From: Planctomycetota bacterium | GTDB taxonomy: Bacteria > Planctomycetota > UBA1135 > UBA2386 | Assembly: GCA_016795295.1 (NCBI GenBank) | Contig: JAEUHP010000205.1 | Location: 62,001 to 126,000, forward strand | Direction of reading: 5' to 3' | Length of the DNA stretch: 64,000 bases | Shown: one piece after another, positions 17,642 to 27,050 of the stretch | Numbering within the stretch: position 1 is the stretch's first letter | Layout: every line of letters begins with the position of its first letter | The notes under the pieces: generated by a model | What the model was told of the DNA's origin: nothing | Databases searched by the model: none | What the model saw: the letters and a program-made list of their open reading frames with translations, nothing else | Program-made: the position numbers and the translations under genes

Positions 17642-17647
17642 ACGGTA
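17642..17647 (-). promoter_or_regulatory. -10-like element TACCGT of the M28 peptidase gene
   Basis: Minus strand CCGCTACCGT, then six bases (TCGGCC), then ATG. This is the same geometry as the kinase gene at 21103. Confidence 0.5.
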
Positions 17648-17768
17648 GCGGTTCGCCGGGTGGCGGCGAGGGCAGCTCTGTCACGAGCCCGTCGCAGGCC
17701 CCATGGTCGGCCCGGGGGCGGCTCACGGTGTGCTGCGGGAGCGGGTCGCCGGGGCTCTGGGGCCTCGC

Positions 17769-17774
17769 TACGCT
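17769..17774 (+). promoter_or_regulatory. -10-like element TACGCT of the sigma factor gene
   Basis: TCGCTACGCT ends six bases before the ATG at 17781. GGGTGG between them could also serve as a weak ribosome-binding site, but a transcript starting at the ATG would not contain it. Confidence 0.5.
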
Positions 17775-17780
17775 GGGTGG

Positions 17781-18392
17781 ATGAGCGCCGAGGCCCACGA
17801 TTCGCCGACTGCCGAACTGGTGGCCGCTGCCCAACGCCAGGAGCGGCCGGCCATCGAGCAGTTGTTGGTGCGGCATTTGCCCGGCTTGGAAGCGTTCGTG
17901 CGGCTGCGCATGGGGCCCGGCCTGCGCGCGGTCGCCACGCCGCCCGACCTGGTGCAGTCGGTGTGCCGCGAAGTGCTCGAGGACCTCACCGGCTTCGAGT
18001 TCCGCGGCGAGGCGCCGTTCCGCCATTGGCTCTACGTGCGCGCCGAGAACAAGCTGCGCGAGAAGCATCGTTACCACCATGCGCAGAAGCGCGACCGCGG
18101 CCAGGAAGTGGCGCTGCCCGACGCGAGCACGTTCCTGCCGGCGTACCGGACGCTGTGTTCGCCGAGCCACGAGCTCGAGGTGCGCGAGACCATGCGCCGG
18201 GTCGAAGCGGCATTCGACCAGTTGCCCGACGACTACCGCGAAGCGGTGACGCTGCACAAGCTGTGCGGCCTGAGCCACCAGGAAATCGCCGAACGCATGG
18301 GGCGCAGCGAAGGCGCGGTGCGCAATCTGGTCTACCGCGGCATCTCGCGGCTGGCGTTGCTGGTCGACGGTGGCGACACCGCCGTGGACTGA
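17781..18392 (+). CDS. ECF-type RNA polymerase sigma factor (planctomycete kinase-associated group)
   Basis: 203 residues. Region 2 (about 25-95) includes VATPPDLVQSVCREVLEDL and APFRHWLYVRAENKLREKHRYH. Region 4 (about 140-195) has the helix-turn-helix LSHQEIAERMGRSEGAVRNLVYRGISRL. This spacing and the DLVQSV core match the sigma factors that planctomycetes often encode next to Ser/Thr kinases. It probably recruits RNA polymerase to genes controlled by the kinase opposite. The last 61 bases overlap, antisense, the 3' end of that kinase gene. I chose the ATG at 17781 because the upstream residues lack sigma-factor similarity. Confidence 0.92.
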   Translation: MSAEAHDSPTAELVAAAQRQERPAIEQLLVRHLPGLEAFVRLRMGPGLRAVATPPDLVQSVCREVLEDLTGFEFRGEAPFRHWLYVRAENKLREKHRYHHAQKRDRGQEVALPDASTFLPAYRTLCSPSHELEVRETMRRVEAAFDQLPDDYREAVTLHKLCGLSHQEIAERMGRSEGAVRNLVYRGISRLALLVDGGDTAVD

Positions 18393-21103
18393 GCGGCGGC
18401 GGGCTGCGGTTCGGTTGCCTGCTTCGGCTGGGTCGGCACCGGCTGGGTCGGCGCCGGCTGGGCGAGCCGCTGTTGCAGGGCCACGAACTCGGGGAGGTCG
18501 GCGAGTGGGGCATAAACCGCCTCGTCGAGGCGGCTCTTGCTGCCCCAGCCGGCGCGTTCGGCGGCCAGCAGCGCGGTGAGCGCCTGCTGCAGGTACTCGG
18601 CCCGCAGCGCCGGCTCGTCGTGCGGGGCTTCGGCCGCCAGCAGCTCGGCGGCGCGCAACCAGAACCGCGCGGTGGCGCGCAGGTGGTTGGCAGAGCCGAG
18701 GTCGCCGAGCAGTTCGCGGGCCACGGCGACCAGCGGCGCCCGTTCGCGGCGTCGCACGTGGCAGTTGCCGGTGAGGCGCAGGTGCAACATCAGGAACCGA
18801 CGGGCTCGGTCGTACTGCGGCGAACCGACCAGGATCGCCCGTTGGATGGCGGTGGCGCGCGCCAGCAGCGCCAGCGCCTGGCCGAGATCGTCGTCGCTGG
18901 CCTGGTCGCCGCAGAGGGTGCGCGCCAGGTTGTGCAGCGCGCCGCCGAGGCGGGCGCGCAGCTCGATGTCTTCGGGGAAGTCGGCGGCGGCGCGTTCGCG
19001 CAGCGCGATGCACTCCTGGTAGTGCGCCGCGGCGACGGCCATCTGGCCCTGTTCGAAGCAGAGCCCACCGAACGTTTCGAGCACGTCGCTGAGCAGCACC
19101 GCGGGTGGTGGCCAGGCCCGCACGTCGGTGGGCAGGGCCCGCGCCAGCTCCAGCGCTTCGGCGAGCAGCGGTTCGGCCGCGCCGGGCTGCTTCTCGGCGA
19201 GTTGCGCGGTCGCCAGGTTGTCGAGCTGCCGGACCAGGGTGGTGGTGGCCTTGCTGTTGCCTGGATTCGCAGCCACTGCGTCGCGGGCCAGCTGCACGCT
19301 CCGCTCGAGGGCGGCCAGGGTCCGCTGCGGCTCGCGCTGCTGTTCCAGCGCCTCGGCTTCGAGCATCGCACATTGGCTCAGCCCGATCAGCGCCAGGGGG
19401 CGGTGGCTGGGCAGGGCCGCGAGCACGGTGAAGTCCCGCTGGGCGCCGGCGATGGCCTCGCGCAGTTCGGCGTCGGCACGGAAGTCGAGATGCAGGTTGG
19501 CCAGGCTCACCAGGGTGCCGGCGCGCGTCTCGCGCAGGCCCGGGTCGGCGGTGACCTGGGCATCGGGCAGCAGCGCCAGCGTGGCGCGGAACGCTTCGAT
19601 CGCCGCGTGGCGGTCGCCGGTGCGCTGCAGCGCGCCGGCGAGACGGCCGTGGGCGTCGGCCGCAGCGACCCGCAGCCGCGGATGGTCGGGGTGCCGCGGC
19701 AGCAGGTCGAGGTACATCGCGCACGCCTGCCGCAGCGCTTCGACCATCACCGGCTGCGCCAGCGGCACGAAGCGCAGCCGGTCGTTGGCCAGCGCCACCA
19801 GCATGCGGTCGATGGTGTCGAGCGTGGTGGCGAAGCTGCGGTCGGCGGTTTCGGCGGCGGCGGCGAGCTCCTGGTTGACGCTGCGCTCGCGCCAGGCGAA
19901 CACCACCGGCAGCAGCAGCGCCACCGTCGCGAGGCTGGCCAGCACGGTGGCCGCGGTGCGATGGCGCTGGCACCAGCGCAGGCCGCGCAGCGGCAGGCCC
20001 AGGCGCCGCGCGCGGATCGGTCGGCGGTGCAGCACCGCCTGCAAGTCCTCGGCGAACGCTTCGGCGTCGGCGTAGCGGCGCTCGCGATCCGGATCCATCG
20101 CGGTGCGCACCACCAATTCGAGTTCGGGTGGCAAGTGGCGATGCCGGCTGCGCAGGCGCGGTGGTTCGGCATCGCGCAGGCGCTGCAGCGGCTGGGTGGC
20201 GGGGAACGGCGGTTCGAGCGCCAGCAGTTGCCAGAGCGTGGCGCCCAGCGAGTAGACGTCGGTGCGTTCGTCGACGGCTTGGCCGCGGAGCTGCTCGGGT
20301 GACATGAACGCCGGCGACCCAGGGGTGTGGCCGGTGCGGGTGAAGTCCGAGCGGCCGCCGACCATGGCCACGCCGAAGTCGAGCAGCACGGTGCGCCCGT
20401 CGGCGGTCAGCATCACGTTCGACGGTTTGATGTCGCGGTGCACGATGCCGCGCAGGTGCGCGTGGCGCACGCCCAGTGCCACCTGCCAGGCGATGCGGGT
20501 CGCCACCTGCCACCACGGGCCGGCGTACGGGTCGGTGCCCGAACTGGTGTCGGCGCCGCTGGCCACCAGCAGCTGCCGCAGGTGGTCGCCGGTCAGCGTC
20601 GCCGGGTCGCGGCCGCGCAATTCCTGGCAGACCTGGTGCACGGTGCGGCCGGGCAGCAGCTCCATCGCGTACCAGGGCACGCCGTCTTGCTCGCCGGAGG
20701 CCAGCACCGGCACGATCGCCGGATGCGACAGGCGGGCGATCGCCTCGATTTCGCGGCGGAAGCGCTCACGGGCACCTTCGAAGTAGAGCAGCTCGGGACG
20801 CACCACCTTGAGTGCCACCCGGCGGGCCAGCGATTCCTGTTCGGCTTCGTAGACCACGCCCATGCCGCCGCCGCCGAGCCGTGCCCGCAGGCGGAACTCG
20901 CCGAGGCGTTCGGGGAAGTCGCGCGGGGCCTTCGAGGCGTCGAGCAGACCCATCTGCCGGCAGCGCTGCAGGCCGCGTTCGAGGTTCCGGCGGTCGGCCG
21001 GGTGCCGGGCCAGGAATGCCTCGAGTGCCGGAGCGCCGCCCTGGTCGTGGGCGGCGAGCGCCAGCGCCAGCAGCTCTTCGAGGCGTTCGGGGTCCTGGGC
21101 CAT
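18332..21103 (-). CDS. Membrane Ser/Thr protein kinase with TPR-like sensor domain
   Basis: 923 residues. The kinase domain spans about 70-360: glycine loop LGGGGMG (76-82), K99 in VALKVV, HRDIKPSN (D224), DFG (242-244) and SPAFMSPEQ. An insert of about 35 residues (160-198) precedes HRD. One membrane helix (about 383-403) leads to about 480 residues of TPR-like helices outside, with pairs such as AHGRLAGALQRTGDRHAAIEAFRATLALLP. The last 40 residues are Pro/Thr/Gln-rich. Autophosphorylation and phosphorylation of a partner, perhaps the sigma factor, are likely. The gene overlaps the sigma gene tail to tail. TAGACT ends six bases before the ATG. Confidence 0.95.
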   Translation of the reverse strand: MAQDPERLEELLALALAAHDQGGAPALEAFLARHPADRRNLERGLQRCRQMGLLDASKAPRDFPERLGEFRLRARLGGGGMGVVYEAEQESLARRVALKVVRPELLYFEGARERFRREIEAIARLSHPAIVPVLASGEQDGVPWYAMELLPGRTVHQVCQELRGRDPATLTGDHLRQLLVASGADTSSGTDPYAGPWWQVATRIAWQVALGVRHAHLRGIVHRDIKPSNVMLTADGRTVLLDFGVAMVGGRSDFTRTGHTPGSPAFMSPEQLRGQAVDERTDVYSLGATLWQLLALEPPFPATQPLQRLRDAEPPRLRSRHRHLPPELELVVRTAMDPDRERRYADAEAFAEDLQAVLHRRPIRARRLGLPLRGLRWCQRHRTAATVLASLATVALLLPVVFAWRERSVNQELAAAAETADRSFATTLDTIDRMLVALANDRLRFVPLAQPVMVEALRQACAMYLDLLPRHPDHPRLRVAAADAHGRLAGALQRTGDRHAAIEAFRATLALLPDAQVTADPGLRETRAGTLVSLANLHLDFRADAELREAIAGAQRDFTVLAALPSHRPLALIGLSQCAMLEAEALEQQREPQRTLAALERSVQLARDAVAANPGNSKATTTLVRQLDNLATAQLAEKQPGAAEPLLAEALELARALPTDVRAWPPPAVLLSDVLETFGGLCFEQGQMAVAAAHYQECIALRERAAADFPEDIELRARLGGALHNLARTLCGDQASDDDLGQALALLARATAIQRAILVGSPQYDRARRFLMLHLRLTGNCHVRRRERAPLVAVARELLGDLGSANHLRATARFWLRAAELLAAEAPHDEPALRAEYLQQALTALLAAERAGWGSKSRLDEAVYAPLADLPEFVALQQRLAQPAPTQPVPTQPKQATEPQPAAAQSTAVSPPSTSNASREMPR

Positions 21104-21109
21104 GGCCGC

Positions 21110-21115
21110 AGTCTA
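21110..21115 (-). promoter_or_regulatory. -10-like element TAGACT of the kinase gene
   Basis: Minus strand CCGCTAGACT, then GCGGCC, then ATG. The spacing of six bases fits leaderless transcription. The box lies in the 30-base gap after the cytochrome c stop codon. Confidence 0.55.
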
Positions 21116-21133
21116 GCGGGGTGGGGGTGCGGA

Positions 21134-21616
21134 TCAGCGGCCGGCCGGCGCGCTGTTGGCGGCGGCCGGGAGTGTGGTGGGTGCTGGTGCGGGGGCCGGG
21201 TGGATCGGCGCGCGCAGGTAGGCGACCACGTCGCGCGCGTCCTGCGGCGCGAAGCGGAATTGCGGCATCGGCGGGCGCGGCAGGCGGCCGCCCGGCAGTT
21301 CGCCGTGCACCAGGAAGTGCACCGCCTGGTCGTCGGACAGGCCCGGCAACCCTTTGATCGCAGGTGCCGCCGCCGCCCACGGCATCGGCACGGTGGGCTG
21401 GAACGGCAGGGCACTGCCTTCCAGCCAGCGCTCGGCCACGAACTCACCGCGCTCGTTGCGCGGGCTGTGGCAATCGCTGCACAGGCCGACCTGCTCGACC
21501 AGGTAACGGCCGCGCACAGGGTCGCCGAGTGGCGCGGTGTCGCGGCTGCAGGCGTGCAGGGTGACGGTGGCCGCGATCGCGGCCAAGAACAGGAGCGAGG
21601 AGATGTGTGCGTTCAT
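21134..21616 (-). CDS. Exported cytochrome c-like protein
   Basis: 160 residues. A hydrophobic N-terminus (ISSLLFLAAIAATVTLHACS) could be a Sec signal or a lipoprotein signal with C23. The lipobox position -2 is His, which is unusual. One haem-binding motif CSDCH (C46, C49, H50) is present, and a distal Met is likely in PPMPQFRF. A Pro/Ala tail ends the chain. The role would be one-electron transfer outside the cytoplasm, but the partner is not evident. It lies upstream of the kinase gene with a 30-base gap and is divergent from trxB. Confidence 0.85.
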   Translation of the reverse strand: MNAHISSLLFLAAIAATVTLHACSRDTAPLGDPVRGRYLVEQVGLCSDCHSPRNERGEFVAERWLEGSALPFQPTVPMPWAAAAPAIKGLPGLSDDQAVHFLVHGELPGGRLPRPPMPQFRFAPQDARDVVAYLRAPIHPAPAPAPTTLPAAANSAPAGR

Positions 21617-21762
21617 GGGTTCCCGAGGTCGGGGGTGCTGGATCCAGGACCCGGCTCGGGCCGATGTCACAGTGCGCGCTGGAAAATCCGCGTGCCCCGG
21701 CCGAATCTCGCCGGCTGCGGTGGCGTTGGGATTTCGGCGTTCGCCGGCCCGCGCCGTCCGGC

Positions 21763-21768
21763 TAACCT
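21763..21768 (+). promoter_or_regulatory. -10-like element TAACCT of trxB
   Basis: CCGGCTAACCT ends 13 bases before the trxB ATG, leaving a leader of a few bases and no Shine-Dalgarno sequence. The remaining 165-base divergent gap (21617-21781) shows nothing else I recognise. Confidence 0.5.
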
Positions 21769-21781
21769 GCCTGCTCGTGCC

Positions 21782-22720
21782 ATGACTGCCCACGCCACCT
21801 TGATTCTCGGTTCCGGCCCTGCCGGCTACACCGCCGCCATCTACGCCGCCCGCGCCAACCTGGCGCCGGTGCTGCTGATGGGGCGCCAGCCCGGCGGCCA
21901 GCTCACCATCACCAGCGAAGTCGAGAACTACCCCGGTTTCCCCGAGGGTGTGATGGGCCCGGAGATGATGGAGCGCTTCCAGAAGCAGGCCGAGCGCTTC
22001 GGCACCGCGATCCACCAGGAGTTCGCCACCAAGGTCGACCTGAGCCGGCGGCCGTTCGTGGTCGAAACCGACGGCGACCGCAAGTTCGCGTGCCAGACGC
22101 TGATCGTCGCCACCGGCGCCAGTGCTCTCTACCTGGGCCTGCCCAACGAGATCGCGCTGCAGGGCCGCGGGGTGTCGGCCTGTGCCACCTGCGACGGCTT
22201 CTTCTTCAAGGGCAAGCACGTCTACGTGGTCGGCGGTGGCGACTCGGCTTGCGAAGAGGCCAACTTCCTGACCAAGTACGCCAGGCAGGTCAGCTTGGTG
22301 GTGCGCCGCGATGCGCTGCGCGCCAGCAAGATCATGCAGCAGCGCGTGCTCGACAACCCGAAGATCGAGATGCTCTGGCAGCAGAACGTCACCGACGTGT
22401 TCGACGTGCAGGCCGGCAAGGTGAACGGTCTCGAACTCACCCACACCATCACGGGGGAGAAGCGGCGGGTGCCCGCCGATGGACTGTTCTTGGCGATCGG
22501 CCACCAGCCCAACACCGGCTTGTTCCGCGGCCAGCTCGACATGGACGACAAGGGGTACCTGAAGACCGTGCCCGGCAAGACGGCGACCAACGTGCCCGGC
22601 GTGTTCGCCTGCGGCGACTGCCAGGACAGCTACTACCGGCAAGCGATCACCGCTGCGGGTACGGGGTGCATGGCGGCGATCGAGGCGGAGCGCTGGCTCG
22701 AAGCCCAGCACGACCGCTGA
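21782..22720 (+). CDS. trxB: Thioredoxin reductase (NADPH)
   Basis: 312 residues, the usual length. The FAD motif GSGPAG is at 10-15, the redox pair CATC at 134-137 (C134, C137), the NADPH motif GGGDSA at 151-156, and the final FAD segment GVFACGDCQDSYYRQAITAAGTGC near 275-298. It reduces thioredoxin with NADPH in the cytoplasm. It probably leads a group with rlmH and the RsmB-type methyltransferase, although a 70-base gap with a small repeat separates it from rlmH. Confidence 0.97.
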   Translation: MTAHATLILGSGPAGYTAAIYAARANLAPVLLMGRQPGGQLTITSEVENYPGFPEGVMGPEMMERFQKQAERFGTAIHQEFATKVDLSRRPFVVETDGDRKFACQTLIVATGASALYLGLPNEIALQGRGVSACATCDGFFFKGKHVYVVGGGDSACEEANFLTKYARQVSLVVRRDALRASKIMQQRVLDNPKIEMLWQQNVTDVFDVQAGKVNGLELTHTITGEKRRVPADGLFLAIGHQPNTGLFRGQLDMDDKGYLKTVPGKTATNVPGVFACGDCQDSYYRQAITAAGTGCMAAIEAERWLEAQHDR

Positions 22721-22757
22721 GCCGTCACGTCGAGCCGTCACGCGCCGAGCCATCACG
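22718..22757 (+). repeat. Three tandem-like copies of GAGCCRTCACG
   Basis: TGAGCCGTCACG overlaps the trxB stop codon, and GAGCCGTCACG and GAGCCATCACG follow within 40 bases. Spacing is about 12-14 bases. It could be a small operator or a slippage product. Confidence 0.5.
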
Positions 22758-22790
22758 GACCACGCCGCTCCCGCCCGTTCGCGCCCGCCC

Positions 22791-23261
22791 ATGAAGGTCC
22801 GCTTGCTCGTGGTCTCGCACCGGCCGCCGTCTTGGGTCGCCGAGGGGGCCACCGAATACGAACGGCGCCTGCCGCGCGAATGGAAGTTCGAGCTGGTCGA
22901 ACTGAAGCCCGGGGCGCGCACGGCCGGGCAGCCGGCCGCCAAAGTGCAAGCCGACGAAGCGGTCCGGTTGCGTGCAGCCCTGCCCAAAGGCGCTTGCCTC
23001 GTGGCGCTCGACGAACGCGGCGAAGGCTGGAGCACCGCGCAGTTGGCCGAACGCCTGCGGCGCTGGCAGCAGCAAGGCCGCGATCTCGCGTTCGTGGTCG
23101 GTGGTGCCGATGGCCTCGACCCGGAATTGGTGCGCTCCGCCGACCAGCGCTGGTCGCTGTCGGCCTTGACTCTGCCCCACGGCCTGGTGCGGGTCGTGGT
23201 GGTGGAGCAGCTCTACCGCGCGGCGTCGTTGCTGGCGGGCCACCCGTACCACCGGCCGTGA
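22791..23261 (+). CDS. rlmH: 23S rRNA (pseudouridine(1915)-N3)-methyltransferase RlmH
   Basis: 156 residues, the RlmH length. SPOUT-fold motifs are visible: LVALDERGEGWSTAQLAERL, then FVVGGADGLDPEL (SAM-binding GADG) and the C-terminal LPHGLVRVVVVEQLYRAASLLAGHPYHRP, which ends in the conserved YH. It methylates pseudouridine 1915 in helix 69 of 23S rRNA. The stop overlaps the GTG of the next methyltransferase gene (GTGA), so both rRNA-modifying enzymes are coupled. Confidence 0.96.
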   Translation: MKVRLLVVSHRPPSWVAEGATEYERRLPREWKFELVELKPGARTAGQPAAKVQADEAVRLRAALPKGACLVALDERGEGWSTAQLAERLRRWQQQGRDLAFVVGGADGLDPELVRSADQRWSLSALTLPHGLVRVVVVEQLYRAASLLAGHPYHRP

Positions 23262-24523
23262 GTGCGCCACCGGACCGCACCCTGGGCCCGGGCGAACTGG
23301 CCCTGGCCACCGCGGCGGTGGCCGCTTGCCTCGGCGGTGGGCCGGCCCCGCGGGACTGGCTGCCGGCCCAGGGTGGCGCGCGCTTGCCCGGTGCGGTGCG
23401 CGGCGCGGTGGTGGCGCTGGCCAACCGGGTGCTCGGCGAACGGCGCCGTCTGCGTTGCCGGCTCGGCCTGCCGGATTTGGCCACCCCGCTGCCGCCCGAC
23501 CGCGAAGCGGCGGCGCTGGTGCGCTGCGCCGCGGCGGCGCGACGCGAGTTCCCGGCGGACCAGGCTCTGGCGCAAGCACCCGACGAGCACCGGTTCGCCA
23601 TCGAACACTCCCTGCCCGACTGGCTGGCTGCGGCCCTGCAGGCGGACTTCGGCCACGAGGCGGCCGCGGTCGCCGCGGCACTGCTCGAAGCCCCGCCGCG
23701 CACGCTGCGCACCAACCGGCTGCGCCGGTCCGGCCGGTCGGCCCTGGCCGCCGAACTGCTGCAGGCCGGCATCGCCACCGAACCGACCCGGTTCGCGCCC
23801 GACGGGCTCCTGGTTGCGGGCGAGGGCGACCTGTTCGCCACGGCCGCGTACCGCGACGGCGCGTTCGAGCAGCAGGACGAGGCCAGCCAGCTCGGTGCGT
23901 GGCTCACCGCTCCGCCGCCGCGCGGGGCCGTGCTCGATCTGTGTGCCGGCCGCGGCGGCAAAACCCTGGCGCTTGCGGCCCTGCTGCAGAACCGCGGCGA
24001 ACTGCTGGCCACCGATCCCGACCCGCGGCGGCTCGAGCAGTTGCGCCGCCGCGCGCGGGTGGCCGGGGCCACCAACGTGCGCACGGTGCTGTTGCCGGAC
24101 GGAGCCTGGCCCGATCTGGTGGCAGACTTCGCCCGGCGCGCCGACCGGGTGCTGGTCGACGCGCCCTGCACCGGCAGCGGTTCCTTGCGCCGTCGCCCCG
24201 AAGCGCGGTGGCGGCTCGGCCTCGAGGACTTCGCGGCACTGCTGCGCACCCAGGCCGCGCTGTTGGCCGAGGTCGCCGGCCACCTGCGGCCCGGCGCCCG
24301 GCTGGTCTACACCACCTGTTCGTTGCTGCGCGCCGAGAACCAGGACCAGATCAATGCGCTGTTGGCCAACCATCCCGAACTCGAACTGGTGCGGCTCGCC
24401 GAAGTGCTCGGCGGCGCGGTGGCGGCGCCGATCGCCGATGCCACCGGCACGTTCTTGTCGCTGCGGCCCGACCGGCACGGTTGCGACGGCTTCTTCGGGG
24501 CGATCGTGCGGCGCCGGCGCTGA
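23258..24523 (+). CDS. RsmB-type 16S rRNA (cytosine-C5) methyltransferase
   Basis: 421 residues from a GTG start that overlaps the rlmH stop. An N-terminal helical NusB-like region (about 1-110) is followed by a linker and a Rossmann methyltransferase domain. SAM motif I is VLDLCAGRGGKT, motif IV DAPCTGSGSLRRRP holds the release cysteine and motif VI YTTCSLLRAENQ the catalytic cysteine. The final LRPDRHGCDGFFGAIVRR is typical of the family C-terminus. RsmB modifies C967 of 16S rRNA; this copy is shorter at the N-terminus than E. coli RsmB, so the exact target is inferred. Confidence 0.9.
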   Translation: MSAPPDRTLGPGELALATAAVAACLGGGPAPRDWLPAQGGARLPGAVRGAVVALANRVLGERRRLRCRLGLPDLATPLPPDREAAALVRCAAAARREFPADQALAQAPDEHRFAIEHSLPDWLAAALQADFGHEAAAVAAALLEAPPRTLRTNRLRRSGRSALAAELLQAGIATEPTRFAPDGLLVAGEGDLFATAAYRDGAFEQQDEASQLGAWLTAPPPRGAVLDLCAGRGGKTLALAALLQNRGELLATDPDPRRLEQLRRRARVAGATNVRTVLLPDGAWPDLVADFARRADRVLVDAPCTGSGSLRRRPEARWRLGLEDFAALLRTQAALLAEVAGHLRPGARLVYTTCSLLRAENQDQINALLANHPELELVRLAEVLGGAVAAPIADATGTFLSLRPDRHGCDGFFGAIVRRRR

Positions 24524-24571
24524 GCTGCGCCGGCTTTGTTTCAGGCCACGACCACCCAGGCGCCGAAACAC

Positions 24572-26455
<1,884 letters not shown>

Positions 26456-26478
26456 TTCCCTGACGCGTCACCGAGGTC

Positions 26479-26509
26479 GGAAATTCTAACATGCCATGTT
26501 AGAATTTCC
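26479..26509. repeat. 31-base perfect AT-rich palindrome between convergent genes
   Basis: GGAAATTCTAACATG is followed by a single C and then its exact reverse complement. The stem would be 12-15 pairs. The region is AT-rich while its surroundings are near 70 % GC. It lies between the stop of the hybrid kinase (26455) and the stop of the DinB-like gene (26531). It could be a two-way terminator, but the stem is AT-rich and no T run follows. A protein-binding operator is the alternative. Confidence 0.85.
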
Positions 26510-26530
26510 AAAGTCCCACAGAGGGCGCGA

Positions 26531-27037
26531 CTACAGATCGTAGAAGCGTAGATCGCGTCCGGTCAGCAGTTTGGTGAACGCATAGATCTGACCGGCGTGG
26601 CCCGAGCAGTGTTCGAGCACGTGCAGCACGATGCCGATGCCGGTCTCCTGGTAGCGCTGCTGCACCGTGCGCACCGCCAGCAGGTCGGCCACCGTGAGCC
26701 GGTCGACGGCTGCACACGCCTGGTCGATCACTGCGGCCAGCTGTTCGACCAGCTCCAAGCCGCTGGCGCCACCGCTCGCCGCGAACTCCGCCGGCCGTTC
26801 GCGCCGGTCCGCCACGCCGGCGAAGCTCACCAGGATCCACTGCGTGATGTTGCCCGCGAGGTGCAGCAGCAGGTTGCCGACCGAATTGCCCGCGGCGCCG
26901 TGGCGGTGCCAGACCTGGGGGTCGTCCAGCGACGCCACGCATTGGCGGATGCGCGGCGCGTATTCGCCCTGCATGCGGCGGCGGAACTCGGCGGCGATCT
27001 GGGCGACCAGCCGTTCGGTTGCGTTGGAACTGCTCAT
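26531..27037 (-). CDS. DinB/YfiT-like putative metal-dependent protein
   Basis: 168 residues, the DinB-superfamily size. A four-helix bundle is likely, with three histidines in family positions: H59 (LLLHLAGN), H143 and H147 (HVLEHCSGHAGQ). Family members bind a divalent metal and transfer thiols such as bacillithiol, or have no known activity. It starts 13 bases after the stop of the PD40 lipoprotein gene and is probably co-transcribed with it. Confidence 0.85.
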   Translation of the reverse strand: MSSSNATERLVAQIAAEFRRRMQGEYAPRIRQCVASLDDPQVWHRHGAAGNSVGNLLLHLAGNITQWILVSFAGVADRRERPAEFAASGGASGLELVEQLAAVIDQACAAVDRLTVADLLAVRTVQQRYQETGIGIVLHVLEHCSGHAGQIYAFTKLLTGRDLRFYDL

Positions 27038-27050
27038 GGTGCCGAGCCGA

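Noticed and set aside
15804-20516. A minus-strand open frame of about 1570 codons across the peptidase, sigma and kinase region
   Set aside because: It is the antisense or shifted frame of real genes with family motifs. Its product is Arg/Pro/Ala-rich without domains. High GC removes stop codons from shadow frames.
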